NCBI GenBank assembly: GCA_022511205.1
Contig: JAFLRY010000001.1
Location: forward strand, 1-64,000
Direction of reading: 5' to 3'
DNA: 64,000 bases
From: Eubacterium sp.
GTDB taxonomy: Bacteria; Bacillota; Clostridia; Oscillospirales; Acutalibacteraceae
Positions 53,068-64,000 of this stretch are shown here, in pieces. Both the position numbers and the translations under genes were made by a program. The notes below the pieces were generated by a model that saw nothing but the letters and a program-made list of their open reading frames with translations, did not search any database and was not told the origin of the DNA. Numbering within the stretch: the stretch's first letter is position 1; each line of letters starts with the position of its first letter.

Positions 53068-54497
53068 TATTCACCAAATCCATTTACTAATTCTTTAAAT
53101 TTTCTGCCCCTGTATTCAAATGTCTTAAACTGATCAAAGGCTGGGCAAGCGGGGCAAAGGGAAACGATATCGCCGCTCTGCGCCTTTTCCTTAGCAATAT
53201 TCAAAGCGCTTTCCATCGTATCTGTTTTCACGATTTCAAGACCGCTGTTTTTATAATTTTCATTGCTTATCACGGCGTTATAGATTTTTTCAGCCGTCGC
53301 GCCGTTAAGAACGAGAAGCTTTACCTTTTCAAGGATGAGCGGAACCATTTCGCTCATATCGTTGCCCTTATCAGATCCGCCGCAGAGCATTATTATCTTT
53401 TGCTCAAACGCCTTCAGGCCGCTGATAACTCTTGAGGGCGAAGTGGCGATTGAATCGTTATAATATCTGACACCCTTGTATTCACGCACGAATTCGATTC
53501 TATGCTCAACGCCGCCGAAGGTCTCTGCAATATTCTTTATGGTTTCGGGCTTTACCTTGCCCCAGACCGCTGAGATCGCCGTGCAGTAATTCTCAACGTT
53601 GTGCATACCGGGAATACGAATACTGCTCTTGTTCATAACCAAGGTCTTTTCGCCGTTTTCGCAGTAGTAAATATCTCCGTTTTCCGACATATAAGCGCCG
53701 TTTTCAACAGGGTGCTTGATAGAAAACTGATACAGATTTCCGCGCACGTCAAAGCGCATATCGTGATAAACGCTTCCGCCGATTGAATAATCACAGTCAG
53801 CGTTTAATACTGTTCTTGAATCAGCACTCTGATAAATGAGGATATTTCGCTTTGCGTCAACGTATTCGTCAAGGTTAACGTGATGGTCGAGATGCGTTTT
53901 TTCAATATTCGTAACAACCGCGATATCGGGCTTATTCACCATATTGCCCATGGTGAGAAGCTGGAACGAGGAAAGCTCAACAACAGCGATATCGTTTTCG
54001 CTGATGCTTTCAAGCTCCGGCATAAGCGCTTTGCCGATGTTACCGCCGAGGTAAACCTTTCTGCCCTCTGCTTTAAGCATTTCGGATATAAGCGTTGTTG
54101 TGGTGGTCTTGCCGTTTGAGCCTGTTACCGCAATAATTTCGGCGGGGCAAAGGCTGAAAAAAACCTCCATTTCGGTGGTGACCTTCTGCCCTCTTGCTAT
54201 GCATTCGCCGATCCATTCATTCTGAAAAGGCAGTATGCCGTGGGAGCGGAAAACCATATCCATTTCGGGAAGAACGCTGAGATAATTCTCACCGAGAGAG
54301 AAATGAACGCCGAGACCTTCAAGCTCCTCGCAATCCTTTTGCCCGATATACTCCTTATCCCTTTTATCGCAGGCGTAGACCTCCACACCCTTTGAAGCAA
54401 GCCATTTGGCGCAGGGCATATTCGCAACGCCCATACCCACGAACGCAACCTTTTTACCCTTTAATCCGTTTAAAAATTCTGTGACCTTAGTATTCAA
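53067..54497 (-). CDS. murD: UDP-N-acetylmuramoyl-L-alanine:D-glutamate ligase
   Basis: Adds D-Glu to UDP-MurNAc-L-Ala in cytosolic peptidoglycan synthesis. 476 residues: N-terminal Rossmann 'KVAFVGMGVANMPCAKWL', ATP loop 'AVTGSNGKTTTTTLI', 'VELSSFQL', 'GVEHRIEFV' and 'YNDSIATSPSRVISGLKAF'. The start is TTG with AAGGAG about eight bases upstream. It is unusually far from other mur genes, between an unknown membrane protein and peptidases. Confidence 0.95.
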   Translation of the reverse strand: MNTKVTEFLNGLKGKKVAFVGMGVANMPCAKWLASKGVEVYACDKRDKEYIGQKDCEELEGLGVHFSLGENYLSVLPEMDMVFRSHGILPFQNEWIGECIARGQKVTTEMEVFFSLCPAEIIAVTGSNGKTTTTTLISEMLKAEGRKVYLGGNIGKALMPELESISENDIAVVELSSFQLLTMGNMVNKPDIAVVTNIEKTHLDHHVNLDEYVDAKRNILIYQSADSRTVLNADCDYSIGGSVYHDMRFDVRGNLYQFSIKHPVENGAYMSENGDIYYCENGEKTLVMNKSSIRIPGMHNVENYCTAISAVWGKVKPETIKNIAETFGGVEHRIEFVREYKGVRYYNDSIATSPSRVISGLKAFEQKIIMLCGGSDKGNDMSEMVPLILEKVKLLVLNGATAEKIYNAVISNENYKNSGLEIVKTDTMESALNIAKEKAQSGDIVSLCPACPAFDQFKTFEYRGRKFKELVNGFGE

Positions 54498-54509
54498 ATC
54501 AATATCTCC

Positions 54510-57430
<2,921 letters not shown>

Positions 57431-57434
57431 CGTT

Positions 57435-58391
57435 TTATAACTGTGCCTCGCAGAAGCCTATGCACTCCCTGCCCTTGATGATATCCGAAGTGTTGCGGGC
57501 GTTAAAATAGATTCTCAGGCGGTTATCGTGATAAGTGAGACAGCAGGCGTAAACGTATTGCGCCATCCAATCATTTTCTCCGCACATTTGCGGAGTTAAA
57601 AGCACCTTAACAAAATCGAATATAGCTCCGTTATCGGAACGGAGAAGCATGATTGCAGAGTGGCTTTTGCCCTCTTTCTCAAAGATTCCGTTTTGCAGAC
57701 CTATATAGCAGTCCTTTAGCCTGTAAACCTTAATGCACCCGGAGCAGAGGTTAAGATACGGATCGTTTTTATCGGGGCTGATTATCGGCTTTTCACGGGA
57801 AATATAACTATCCGTAATATTTTTGCTTTCCGCAAAGCTGATATAAGTTGGCTCGCAGAAGCCGCAATCCTTTATATATGTCAAACCGCAGGAATAATAA
57901 AGTCTGCAGCTCTCCCCTGTTTTGATTAAGAACGGGTTTGAAATGGACTGACCACGGCTATCCGCTTCAAAGTCTCGGGTTTTGCCGATCACTAAACGAG
58001 GCTCAGTCCAATTTTCAAGATCAGCCGATTCAGTAACGTAAATCTCCGATTTCCACTTTCCGCCTATGAGGCTCAGCGCGTTGCCGAGAAGCGGCAAAGT
58101 TCTCTCATAAAACAGATAATATCTGCCGTTGATTCGGTTTATATTCGGTCGCATGGCGCGGGGTACGATCTTAACGGCTTTGCCGAAACTGATTCCGTCC
58201 TTGCTATCAAGCCTGTAAACGCCGAAAAAGGTGTGGCAAAAAAGATGCCATAGTCCATCGTGACTTTGCTCCGGAGTAAGCACGGAGGGATCGGCCGCGT
58301 TGAAGCTTCCGCCGAAATTTCGAATTACAGGATTGTTTTCGTAGAGCTTAAACTGCGCGTTATTTATATCGTCAAAGGTTAAATTATTCAT
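57435..58391 (-). CDS. Five-bladed beta-propeller glycosidase-like protein (GH43/GH32/GH130 fold)
   Basis: 318 residues without a signal peptide. Repeated blades such as 'ADPSVLTPEQSHDGLWHLFCHT', 'GRYYLFYERT', 'WKSEIYVTESADLENW' and 'NPFLIKTGESCRLYYSCG' match the five-bladed propeller of GH43-type enzymes; the first 'ADPSV' is a likely catalytic-site strand. Family number and substrate are not certain. It follows the GH31 gene, with 18 bases between the downstream TGA of that frame and its ATG. The ribosome site is weak. Confidence 0.75.
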   Translation of the reverse strand: MNNLTFDDINNAQFKLYENNPVIRNFGGSFNAADPSVLTPEQSHDGLWHLFCHTFFGVYRLDSKDGISFGKAVKIVPRAMRPNINRINGRYYLFYERTLPLLGNALSLIGGKWKSEIYVTESADLENWTEPRLVIGKTRDFEADSRGQSISNPFLIKTGESCRLYYSCGLTYIKDCGFCEPTYISFAESKNITDSYISREKPIISPDKNDPYLNLCSGCIKVYRLKDCYIGLQNGIFEKEGKSHSAIMLLRSDNGAIFDFVKVLLTPQMCGENDWMAQYVYACCLTYHDNRLRIYFNARNTSDIIKGRECIGFCEAQL

Positions 58392-58409
58392 ATATTATAC
58401 AGTCCGTAA

Positions 58410-58553
58410 TCAGAGCGTTTCAAGCGCTTCATTGATAGACGCAGCAACTGCCTTCGGCAGCTTTGCCTTTCCAAGCGCCGAGCGAAGCTCATCTAAAGTA
58501 TTCGCTTTTTCAAAATGCTTATATGCCAAGCTCTTTTTTACCGTGGTTTCCTG
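58410..58553 (-). other. Open frame continuing the GH31 gene past its TAG (47 codons)
   Basis: After the GH31 TAG (58554-58556) the same frame runs on for 47 sense codons to TGA at 58410-58412. The predicted peptide looks like coding sequence: two amphipathic helices including 'TLDELRSALGKAKLPKAV', with no low-complexity run, and no start codon with a ribosome site. It may be the former C-terminus of the GH31 protein cut off by a nonsense change (CAG to TAG needs one base), a sequence error, or a readthrough tail. Confidence 0.6.
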
Positions 58554-60785
58554 CTAGCGTGAAAGTATATATACCACACGCTCTTTCTTATCTTCCGATT
58601 TGAGAACGGCATTTTCAAGCGTAATATCAATAGTATCATCGGGTGAAATATCGCATATCTCAACGTATGCGTTTCCGCTTTTATCGTGCTTTAATTCGTA
58701 CCCGTCGCACTCAGCTGAAAAAGCATCAATATCTTTAAACACAAAGCGTATATTTCTCTTTTGCGGAATAACGGAAGTATCGCCGGATGGTTTATCCATA
58801 AAAAAGCTTAGTTTCTTTGACGAATCATTATAAGAAACACTAAAGCATGTTTTGCAGTTATGCTCGTCAAAATCAGTTCTGCCGTTATCCTCGTAAAGCT
58901 CAAAGGTGTTGTTACCCGAATAGATCCAAAACTCAAGCGCCTTCGGATTCCCCGAATCGTTGCCCTCGTCCCTTGAAAACGGAATTATCGCTCCCTCTTT
59001 CGCAAGAACGGGAATTGAATCAATATCTCGGCTAAGCGTTACCGTTTTCCCGCCGTTGTAGCTCTGACCCGTGAATATATCTGTCCATCTGCCCTCGGGA
59101 AGCCAAGCGGTAACGCTTCCCATTCCCAACTCGGCACTCTGCTTTTTTGTTATGGGGCAGACCATAAGCTCACTGCCGAACATATACTGATTCTTAACTT
59201 TATAAGCGGCCTTTTCATTGGGATAGGAATAGTACATCGGCTCGCAGAGGGCTAAGCCGTCCTTATGGGTGCGGTAGTCCATCGTGTAGATATAAGGGAT
59301 CAGAGCGTGGCGCAGGCGGAGCTGTTCCTTAGCCGCTTTGTAGACCTCATTTCTATACTTCCACGGCTCTTTGCCGAGAAGATCGTTCTGGGTGGAGTGA
59401 AGCCTCATTATGGGGCTGAAAACGCCGAATTCAAGCCAACGGAGATACATTTCATCGTCACGCGTGCCAAAATGATGACCGCCGATATCGTGGCTCCACC
59501 AGGTGTAAGCGGCATTAGCGGCATTGGCCGTAAAATAGGGCTGAAAATCAAGCACTTTCCAGGAAATTGCCGTATCGCCCGAAAAACCGAGCGGGTAGCG
59601 ATGGGAGCCGAGACCGCCGTAGCGTGAAAGTATTAGCGGGATATCGCCTTTTTCGGCATTATCAAGATAGTGATAGTGGTTGAGGGCAGGAAGCGGATCA
59701 AGACCCTTAACGTCGCTCTTTTCGCCTTGCTGCCAGTCTATCCACCAAAAGTCAACGCCCTGCGCTTCGTACGGCTTATGAAGCACGTCAAAATAAGCGT
59801 TCCAGAATTCATCGCTTCCGCAGATGAAAGGAATATCCTCCTTGCTCTCAGGATCAACGCCGACTGCCTTAGCAAATTCCTCATACCGGTCCTCAAAGAA
59901 ACGAACGCCGTCCGCCGGATGAAGATTCAGCGTTATATGTAAATTTTCATTTTTCAGGAATTTCAAAAAGCCCTTGTAATCGGGAAACAAATCGGTATTC
60001 CAGGAATAACCCGTCCAGCCGCTCTTATTATGCTTTCCGTTGAGAGAGGCAAATTCATTTTTGAATTTTTCCTTGATATCAACCCAATGCCAGTCCATAT
60101 CCACGGTGGCAACGGTGAGCGGGATATTCTCCGCTTTAAAACGAAGCATTAAGTCCTGATATTCTTTTTGAGTATACTTTCTGTAACGGCTCCACCACAC
60201 GCCGAGGGCGAAACGCGGAACGAGCGGCACCGCGGAGCTGATTTGATAAAACGCCTTTATGGTTTCCCTGTAATTCTTTTCATAGGCAAAGATATACAGA
60301 TCTGTGGAATCTCCGCTTCTCTGAGTGAAATTACCGTTCTCGTTAAGGAGCATAGTTTTGCTATCATCAAGAACGTAAACGCCGTTTTCGGTAATCAAAC
60401 CGTCTTCAAGAGACGCTATGCCGAAGGTGTTATCCAGTGTACGGCGAGTTCCTTTAAAATTTCCGCTGTTATCACACTTAGCGGTCTTTCCGCTTTCTAT
60501 AAATTCAACGAAATCAGGCTTGCCGTTTTTTCTTTTCATAAAGAGTCTTATCGCGGGAGTTTCTACTATGATATGACCGCCCTTTTCGATAACGGAAAAC
60601 TTTTTATCAGAAAAACGCCTGAACCAAACCGTTTGGCTCGGCAGATCTACGAAATGCCTTTTCTTTGAAAATTCGAAACGAATAAGTCTGTCAGTCAGAA
60701 CCGTTACTCTGTAATCCTCTCCGATATAGATTTGGCTGTTGCTCGCTTTCGCGTCTGTCCTTGCGATGAGTGAGGGCTTTAACAT
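58554..60785 (-). CDS. GH31 family alpha-glucosidase/alpha-xylosidase, possibly C-terminally truncated
   Basis: 743 residues without a signal peptide, so probably cytosolic. An N-terminal beta-sandwich is followed by the GH31 barrel with 'RFALGVWWSRYRKYTQ', 'TVDMDWHW', the nucleophile Asp in 'VDFWWIDWQQG', and the acid/base Asp in 'PLGFSGDTAISW'. 'SHDIGGHHFGTRDDEMYLRWLEFGVFSP' is family-typical, and C-terminal beta domains follow. AAAGGAG lies about nine bases before the ATG, and a promoter lies at 60816-60844. The frame stays open for 47 codons after the TAG (see separate entry). Substrate specificity is not readable from sequence. Confidence 0.93.
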   Translation of the reverse strand: MLKPSLIARTDAKASNSQIYIGEDYRVTVLTDRLIRFEFSKKRHFVDLPSQTVWFRRFSDKKFSVIEKGGHIIVETPAIRLFMKRKNGKPDFVEFIESGKTAKCDNSGNFKGTRRTLDNTFGIASLEDGLITENGVYVLDDSKTMLLNENGNFTQRSGDSTDLYIFAYEKNYRETIKAFYQISSAVPLVPRFALGVWWSRYRKYTQKEYQDLMLRFKAENIPLTVATVDMDWHWVDIKEKFKNEFASLNGKHNKSGWTGYSWNTDLFPDYKGFLKFLKNENLHITLNLHPADGVRFFEDRYEEFAKAVGVDPESKEDIPFICGSDEFWNAYFDVLHKPYEAQGVDFWWIDWQQGEKSDVKGLDPLPALNHYHYLDNAEKGDIPLILSRYGGLGSHRYPLGFSGDTAISWKVLDFQPYFTANAANAAYTWWSHDIGGHHFGTRDDEMYLRWLEFGVFSPIMRLHSTQNDLLGKEPWKYRNEVYKAAKEQLRLRHALIPYIYTMDYRTHKDGLALCEPMYYSYPNEKAAYKVKNQYMFGSELMVCPITKKQSAELGMGSVTAWLPEGRWTDIFTGQSYNGGKTVTLSRDIDSIPVLAKEGAIIPFSRDEGNDSGNPKALEFWIYSGNNTFELYEDNGRTDFDEHNCKTCFSVSYNDSSKKLSFFMDKPSGDTSVIPQKRNIRFVFKDIDAFSAECDGYELKHDKSGNAYVEICDISPDDTIDITLENAVLKSEDKKERVVYILSR

Positions 60786-60815
60786 AGCGCTTGCTCCTTT
60801 CTGATTTATAATTTA

Positions 60816-60844
60816 AGTATACAATACTGCGAAATATTTTTAAA
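60816..60844 (-). promoter_or_regulatory. Weak SigA-type promoter for the GH31 gene
   Basis: Minus strand TTTAAA, 17-base spacer, TATACT, about 31 bases before the GH31 start. The weak -35 would suit an activated or regulated promoter, but no regulator gene or operator is seen nearby. Confidence 0.5.
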
Positions 60845-60846
60845 TA

Positions 60847-60880
60847 GAAAAAGCAGACAAATTACAAAAATTGTCTGCTT
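60847..60880 (-). terminator. Intrinsic terminator after tyrS
   Basis: Minus strand AAGCAGACAA, 10-base loop, TTGTCTGCTT, then TTTC. Perfect 10-bp stem 10 bases beyond the tyrS stop. Confidence 0.88.
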
Positions 60881-60890
60881 GATCAATAGC

Positions 60891-62111
60891 TTATAAAGTG
60901 AATTTGTGGAATATCTTTTTACCCTTTTTAATTATAACTCCGTTTTCAATGTCTGCCTTAGTGAGAGCAAAGCCAAAGTCGGTAAGCTTTTCATCGTTAA
61001 CCGTAACGCCGCCCTGCTGAACAAGTCTTCTGCCCTCGCTCTTGGATTTTATCATATCGGCTTTTATCATAAGATCAACCGCGAGAACCGCGCCGTCCGT
61101 GAAATCATCATCGCTTAAAACGGTGGTGGGCATATTGCTGTTATCAGCACCGCCGCCGAAAAGCGCTCTTGCCGCCGATTGCGCCTTTTCAGCCTCTTCC
61201 TCGCCGTGAACAAGCTTTGTAAGCTCATAAGCAAGGATTTCCTTAGCGGTGTTCAGCTGACTGCCCTCCCAGGCAGACATCTTCTCGATCTCATCAAGAG
61301 GCAGGAAAGTGAGCATTCTTATGCATTTCAAAACGTCAGCGTCGGCAACGTTGCGCCAATACTGATAGAAATCAAAGGGTGAAGTTTTGTTGGGATCGAG
61401 CCAGACTGCGTTGCCTGCGGTTTTGCCCATTTTATTGCCCTGCGAATCGGTAAGAAGCGTTATAGTCATCGCGTGAGCGTCCTTGCCGAGCTTTTTCCTG
61501 ATAAGCTCCGTGCCGCCCAGCATATTGCTCCACTGATCGTCTCCACCGAACTGCATATTGCAGTTATGGTGCTGAAACAGATAATAGAAATCGTAGGACT
61601 GCATTATCATATAGTTGAATTCAAAGAAGGAAAGGCCCTTTTCCATTCTCTGTTTATAGCATTCTGCGCGGAGCATGTTATTGACGGAGAAGCACGCGCC
61701 GACCTCGCGAAGAACCTCAACGTAGTTGAGATCAAGAAGCCAATCGGCATTATTTACCATCTGCGCTTTCCCCTCTGAAAAATCAATGAAGCGCTCCATC
61801 TGCCTCTTGAAGCAAGCGGCGTTGTGATCGATATCCTCACGGGTGAGCATTTTTCTCATATCCGTTCTGCCCGAGGGATCGCCGATCATCGTTGTGCCGC
61901 CGCCGATAAGGGCGATGGGCTTGTTGCCGGCCATTTGCAGACGCTTCATAAGAGTGAGCGCCATAAAATGACCGGCGGTAAGGCTGTCCGCCGTGCAGTC
62001 AAATCCGATATAGAAGGTGGCCTTGCCGTTATTGACCATTTCTCTGATTTCTTCTTCGTTGGTGACCTGAGCGATAAGTCCGCGGGCCACTAATTCTTCA
62101 TAAATTCCCAT
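60891..62111 (-). CDS. tyrS: Tyrosyl-tRNA synthetase
   Basis: Charges tRNA-Tyr. 406 residues: 'FYIGFDCTADSLTAGHFMAL' contains the HIGH-like signature, 'GGDDQWSNMLGG' binds tyrosine, and the KMSKS-like loop is 'GNKMGKTAG'. A C-terminal S4 RNA-binding domain ends the protein. AGGAGG lies ten bases before the ATG, which overlaps the recN stop (TAATG). There is no room for a T-box leader. Confidence 0.97.
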   Translation of the reverse strand: MGIYEELVARGLIAQVTNEEEIREMVNNGKATFYIGFDCTADSLTAGHFMALTLMKRLQMAGNKPIALIGGGTTMIGDPSGRTDMRKMLTREDIDHNAACFKRQMERFIDFSEGKAQMVNNADWLLDLNYVEVLREVGACFSVNNMLRAECYKQRMEKGLSFFEFNYMIMQSYDFYYLFQHHNCNMQFGGDDQWSNMLGGTELIRKKLGKDAHAMTITLLTDSQGNKMGKTAGNAVWLDPNKTSPFDFYQYWRNVADADVLKCIRMLTFLPLDEIEKMSAWEGSQLNTAKEILAYELTKLVHGEEEAEKAQSAARALFGGGADNSNMPTTVLSDDDFTDGAVLAVDLMIKADMIKSKSEGRRLVQQGGVTVNDEKLTDFGFALTKADIENGVIIKKGKKIFHKFTL

Positions 62112-63787
62112 TATTGTATATCCTCCTGTGATGAAAGCATCTCTTCGGCGCTCTTAAGAAGCGTATCGGTGATCTGAAGTCCGCCCATAATCCTCGCAAG
62201 CTCCCTTTTGCGCCCCTCGAAATCAAGGGGAGATACCTTCGTATATGTTTTGTTATTATCAAAATCCTTAGAAATAAGGAAATGTTCATCTGCCGCAGAG
62301 GCGATCTGCGCTGAATGGGTAACGGTTATTACCTGTGTTTCCTTTGAAACTGCTTTCAGCTTCAAGCCTATCTTTCTGCTGGCTCTGCCCGATACGCCTG
62401 TATCGATCTCGTCAAATATCAGCGTACCTATCGTATCATTATGCACTATAACGTTTTTAATTGCAAGCATTATTCTTGAAAGTTCGCCGCCGGACGCTAT
62501 TTTTGCAAGGGGTTTTGCGGGTTCGCCCGGGTTTGTTGAAATCAAAAACTCGATTTTATCAAAGCCGTTTGACGAGAGATTCCCGCGGTCAAACTTAACG
62601 ATAAACTGAATTTTCGGCATATCGAGAAATTCAAGCTGCGCCTTTACGTCGCTCTCAAACTTTTTAGCGGTTTTCTTTCTGTATTCCGAAAGCTTTTCAG
62701 CATTTTCAACTACACTGTCAAAAAGCTTATCGTACTGCGCCGTAAGCCTTTCAAGCTCTTCATCATTATTAAGGATAGAATTGCGCTTTTCCCTTGCTTT
62801 TTCAAGGAACGCCAGCATGTCGGCTTCCGTTTCGCCGTATTTTCCGCTGAGCTTGTAAAGCAGATCAAGCCTATCCTCAACCTGCTCGCGCTCTCCCTCA
62901 TCAAAATCAAGGGATAGGATCTCGGCATCAATAAGGTCTTTGACCTCTTCGATTATTTCGCCGATATCCGTAAGCTTGGAAGCGATCTGCTTAATGGTTT
63001 CGGAAGCGGCCTTCAGCGAATTCAGCTCCTTAACGGAGGAGGATATCAGTGTTTGCGCGCCGTTAAAATCATCGTCGCCGTTCAACGCCGCTAAAGCTCC
63101 CGAAAGAGCAGTCAGCATAGCTTCGCCGTTTTCGATCAGAAGCTTCTTTTTGCCCAGTTCTTCCCTTTCGCCTACCGTTATATTCGCCGCTTCAAGCTCC
63201 TTGATCTGATAGTTGAGAAGCTCCAGCGTTCGCTCCTTGTCCTCCTCATCGGCGGTAAGCGCCTTAAGCCTTCTGCGAACGGAAATCAGCTCGTGAAAGC
63301 TTTTCTTATAATCGGCAAGGATACCCTTATCATCGCCAAGCATATCGATGAAAAGATAGTGGCTGTCAGGATTCAAAAGCTGCTGGCTATCATGCTGACC
63401 GTGGATATTCACAAGAAGCTGACCGATCTCTTTGAGAATAGAGACGGTGGCACTCGCTCCGTTTATCTTGCAAACAGATTTCCCCGATTCGGAAATGCGC
63501 CTTGTGAGAAGCAGTGAGCCGTCCTCCTCGGCTTCAAAGCCGAGTTCCTTGAGCTTGTCCTTAACCACATATGATATATCATCAAAATAAGCGGAAACGA
63601 AGGCGTGATCCGCTCCGTGGCGAACAAGCTCGCGGGAGGTGCGCTCGCCCAAAATCGCGTTAATAGAATCAACAACGATGGATTTACCCGCGCCTGTTTC
63701 ACCCGTAAGTACATTAAGTCCCTTATTAAATTCGATCTGAGCCTTTTCAATAACGGCTATGTTTTCGATATTAAGAGTTCTTAACAT
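62111..63787 (-). CDS. recN: DNA repair protein RecN
   Basis: SMC-like ATPase that acts early in double-strand break repair. 558 residues: N-terminal Walker A GETGAGKSIV (about 30-39), long central coiled coils (about 155-360), signature 'LASGGELSRIMLA'-type ('IASGGELSRIMLAIK') and Walker B 'LIFDEIDTGVSG'. The start overlaps the argR stop by 17 bases; the ahrC/argR-recN pair is conserved in Firmicutes. Confidence 0.97.
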   Translation of the reverse strand: MLRTLNIENIAVIEKAQIEFNKGLNVLTGETGAGKSIVVDSINAILGERTSRELVRHGADHAFVSAYFDDISYVVKDKLKELGFEAEEDGSLLLTRRISESGKSVCKINGASATVSILKEIGQLLVNIHGQHDSQQLLNPDSHYLFIDMLGDDKGILADYKKSFHELISVRRRLKALTADEEDKERTLELLNYQIKELEAANITVGEREELGKKKLLIENGEAMLTALSGALAALNGDDDFNGAQTLISSSVKELNSLKAASETIKQIASKLTDIGEIIEEVKDLIDAEILSLDFDEGEREQVEDRLDLLYKLSGKYGETEADMLAFLEKAREKRNSILNNDEELERLTAQYDKLFDSVVENAEKLSEYRKKTAKKFESDVKAQLEFLDMPKIQFIVKFDRGNLSSNGFDKIEFLISTNPGEPAKPLAKIASGGELSRIMLAIKNVIVHNDTIGTLIFDEIDTGVSGRASRKIGLKLKAVSKETQVITVTHSAQIASAADEHFLISKDFDNNKTYTKVSPLDFEGRKRELARIMGGLQITDTLLKSAEEMLSSQEDIQ

Positions 63788-64000
63788 TTAATGAATTCTC
63801 CAAATTTATGGTAAAGTTTTTTGCGGAAATTTCCGATCTGCAAAGAACGAAAATCGTATCGTCCCCGGCGATAGTACCCAAAACGTCATTCCAATGCATA
63901 GAATCTATCGCTGCGCATGCCGCGCCGGCCATGCCGGGAAAGCATTTGATACACACAGTGTTCAACGCATAATCAACGCTCAATACGGAATCAACGAATA
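63771..64000 (-). CDS. argR: Arginine repressor ArgR, C-terminal part (cut by window edge)
   Basis: Only the last 75 or so codons are in the window; the frame stays open through the right edge, so the track's TTG start at 63983 is not real. The sequence is the arginine-binding, hexamer-forming domain: 'FVDSVLSVDYALNTV', 'KCFPGMAGAACAAID' and 'VLGTIAGDDTIFVLCR'. It controls arginine synthesis and breakdown genes. The DNA-binding domain lies outside the window. It is followed directly by recN, as ahrC is in B. subtilis. Confidence 0.9.
   Translation of the reverse strand, partial: FVDSVLSVDYALNTVCIKCFPGMAGAACAAIDSMHWNDVLGTIAGDDTIFVLCRSEISAKNFTINLENSLNVKNS

Noticed and set aside
58387-58420. 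TTGAAA-18-TATAAT promoter-like pair just before the beta-propeller gene
   Set aside because: The -10 ends two bases before the ATG, so a transcript would start after the start codon. Probably chance, unless a later start is used.
58410-58556. Genome-wide TAG recoding as the reason for the open frame after GH31
   Set aside because: addB and prkC end in TAG at their normal lengths, so TAG works as a stop in this genome.

Overview
This 64 kb window is chromosomal core sequence from a spore-forming, Gram-positive member of the Clostridia, most like the Oscillospirales/Ruminococcaceae. The evidence is the sporulation genes spoIVA, sipL and a 27-codon spoVM, a B. subtilis-like gene order around gmk-rpoZ-priA-def-fmt-rsmB-rlmN-prpC-prkC-rsgA-thiN, RemA, SigA and AddAB, and the lack of any outer-membrane gene. 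GC looks moderate (by eye, not computed), Shine-Dalgarno sites are strong, and GTG/TTG starts are common. Almost all genes lie on the minus strand. No rRNA, tRNA, CRISPR, prophage, insertion sequence or defence island was seen.

Layout, read in the direction of transcription (right to left):
(1) 64000-60891: argR (cut by the edge), recN and tyrS, ending in a terminator.
(2) 60785-57435: a cytosolic sugar-use pair, a GH31 glucosidase whose frame stays open for 47 codons past its TAG, and a beta-propeller glycosidase-like gene.
(3) 57316-40091: a 17 kb run of tightly spaced genes from a consensus promoter: ligA, an unknown membrane protein, murD, two M42 peptidases, an acetyltransferase, a methionine gamma-lyase-like enzyme, DUF2461, a phosphohexomutase, addB and addA. 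Short units for rpmE, yigZ and a plus-strand phosphoesterase follow.
(4) 38141-28371: dgt, dnaG, rpoD, DUF896, tmk, DUF2156, an acetyltransferase, a DJ-1 protein, 5-formyl-THF cyclo-ligase, mltG and a U32 peptidase. A terminator follows, and its 3' arm is also the ribosome binding site of the next gene, a class B PBP. A WYL regulator comes after it with its own promoter.
(5) 25666-12299: the conserved macromolecular-synthesis operon yicC-remA-gmk-rpoZ-priA-def-fmt-(Zn peptidase)-rsmB-rlmN-prpC-prkC-rsgA-thiN, then an untracked 47-codon membrane microprotein and spoVM, then a terminator.
(6) 12170-9231: sipL-spoIVA, directly downstream of spoVM. The three proteins that build the base of the spore coat are therefore encoded side by side.
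(7) 9174-2971: a zinc-ribbon/DUF1294 pair, a lipoprotein glycosidase, mtaB, a D,D-carboxypeptidase, pgi and a small P-loop protein.
(8) 2918-96: a perfect consensus promoter driving yceD-rpmF-der-plsY. Two hairpins lie at the left edge.

The most noteworthy items are the spoVM-sipL-spoIVA cluster with the microprotein beside it, the terminator/RBS overlap before the PBP gene, and the open frame beyond the GH31 stop. No wholly new multi-gene system was recognised. Family calls are by motif and synteny recognition; no search was run.
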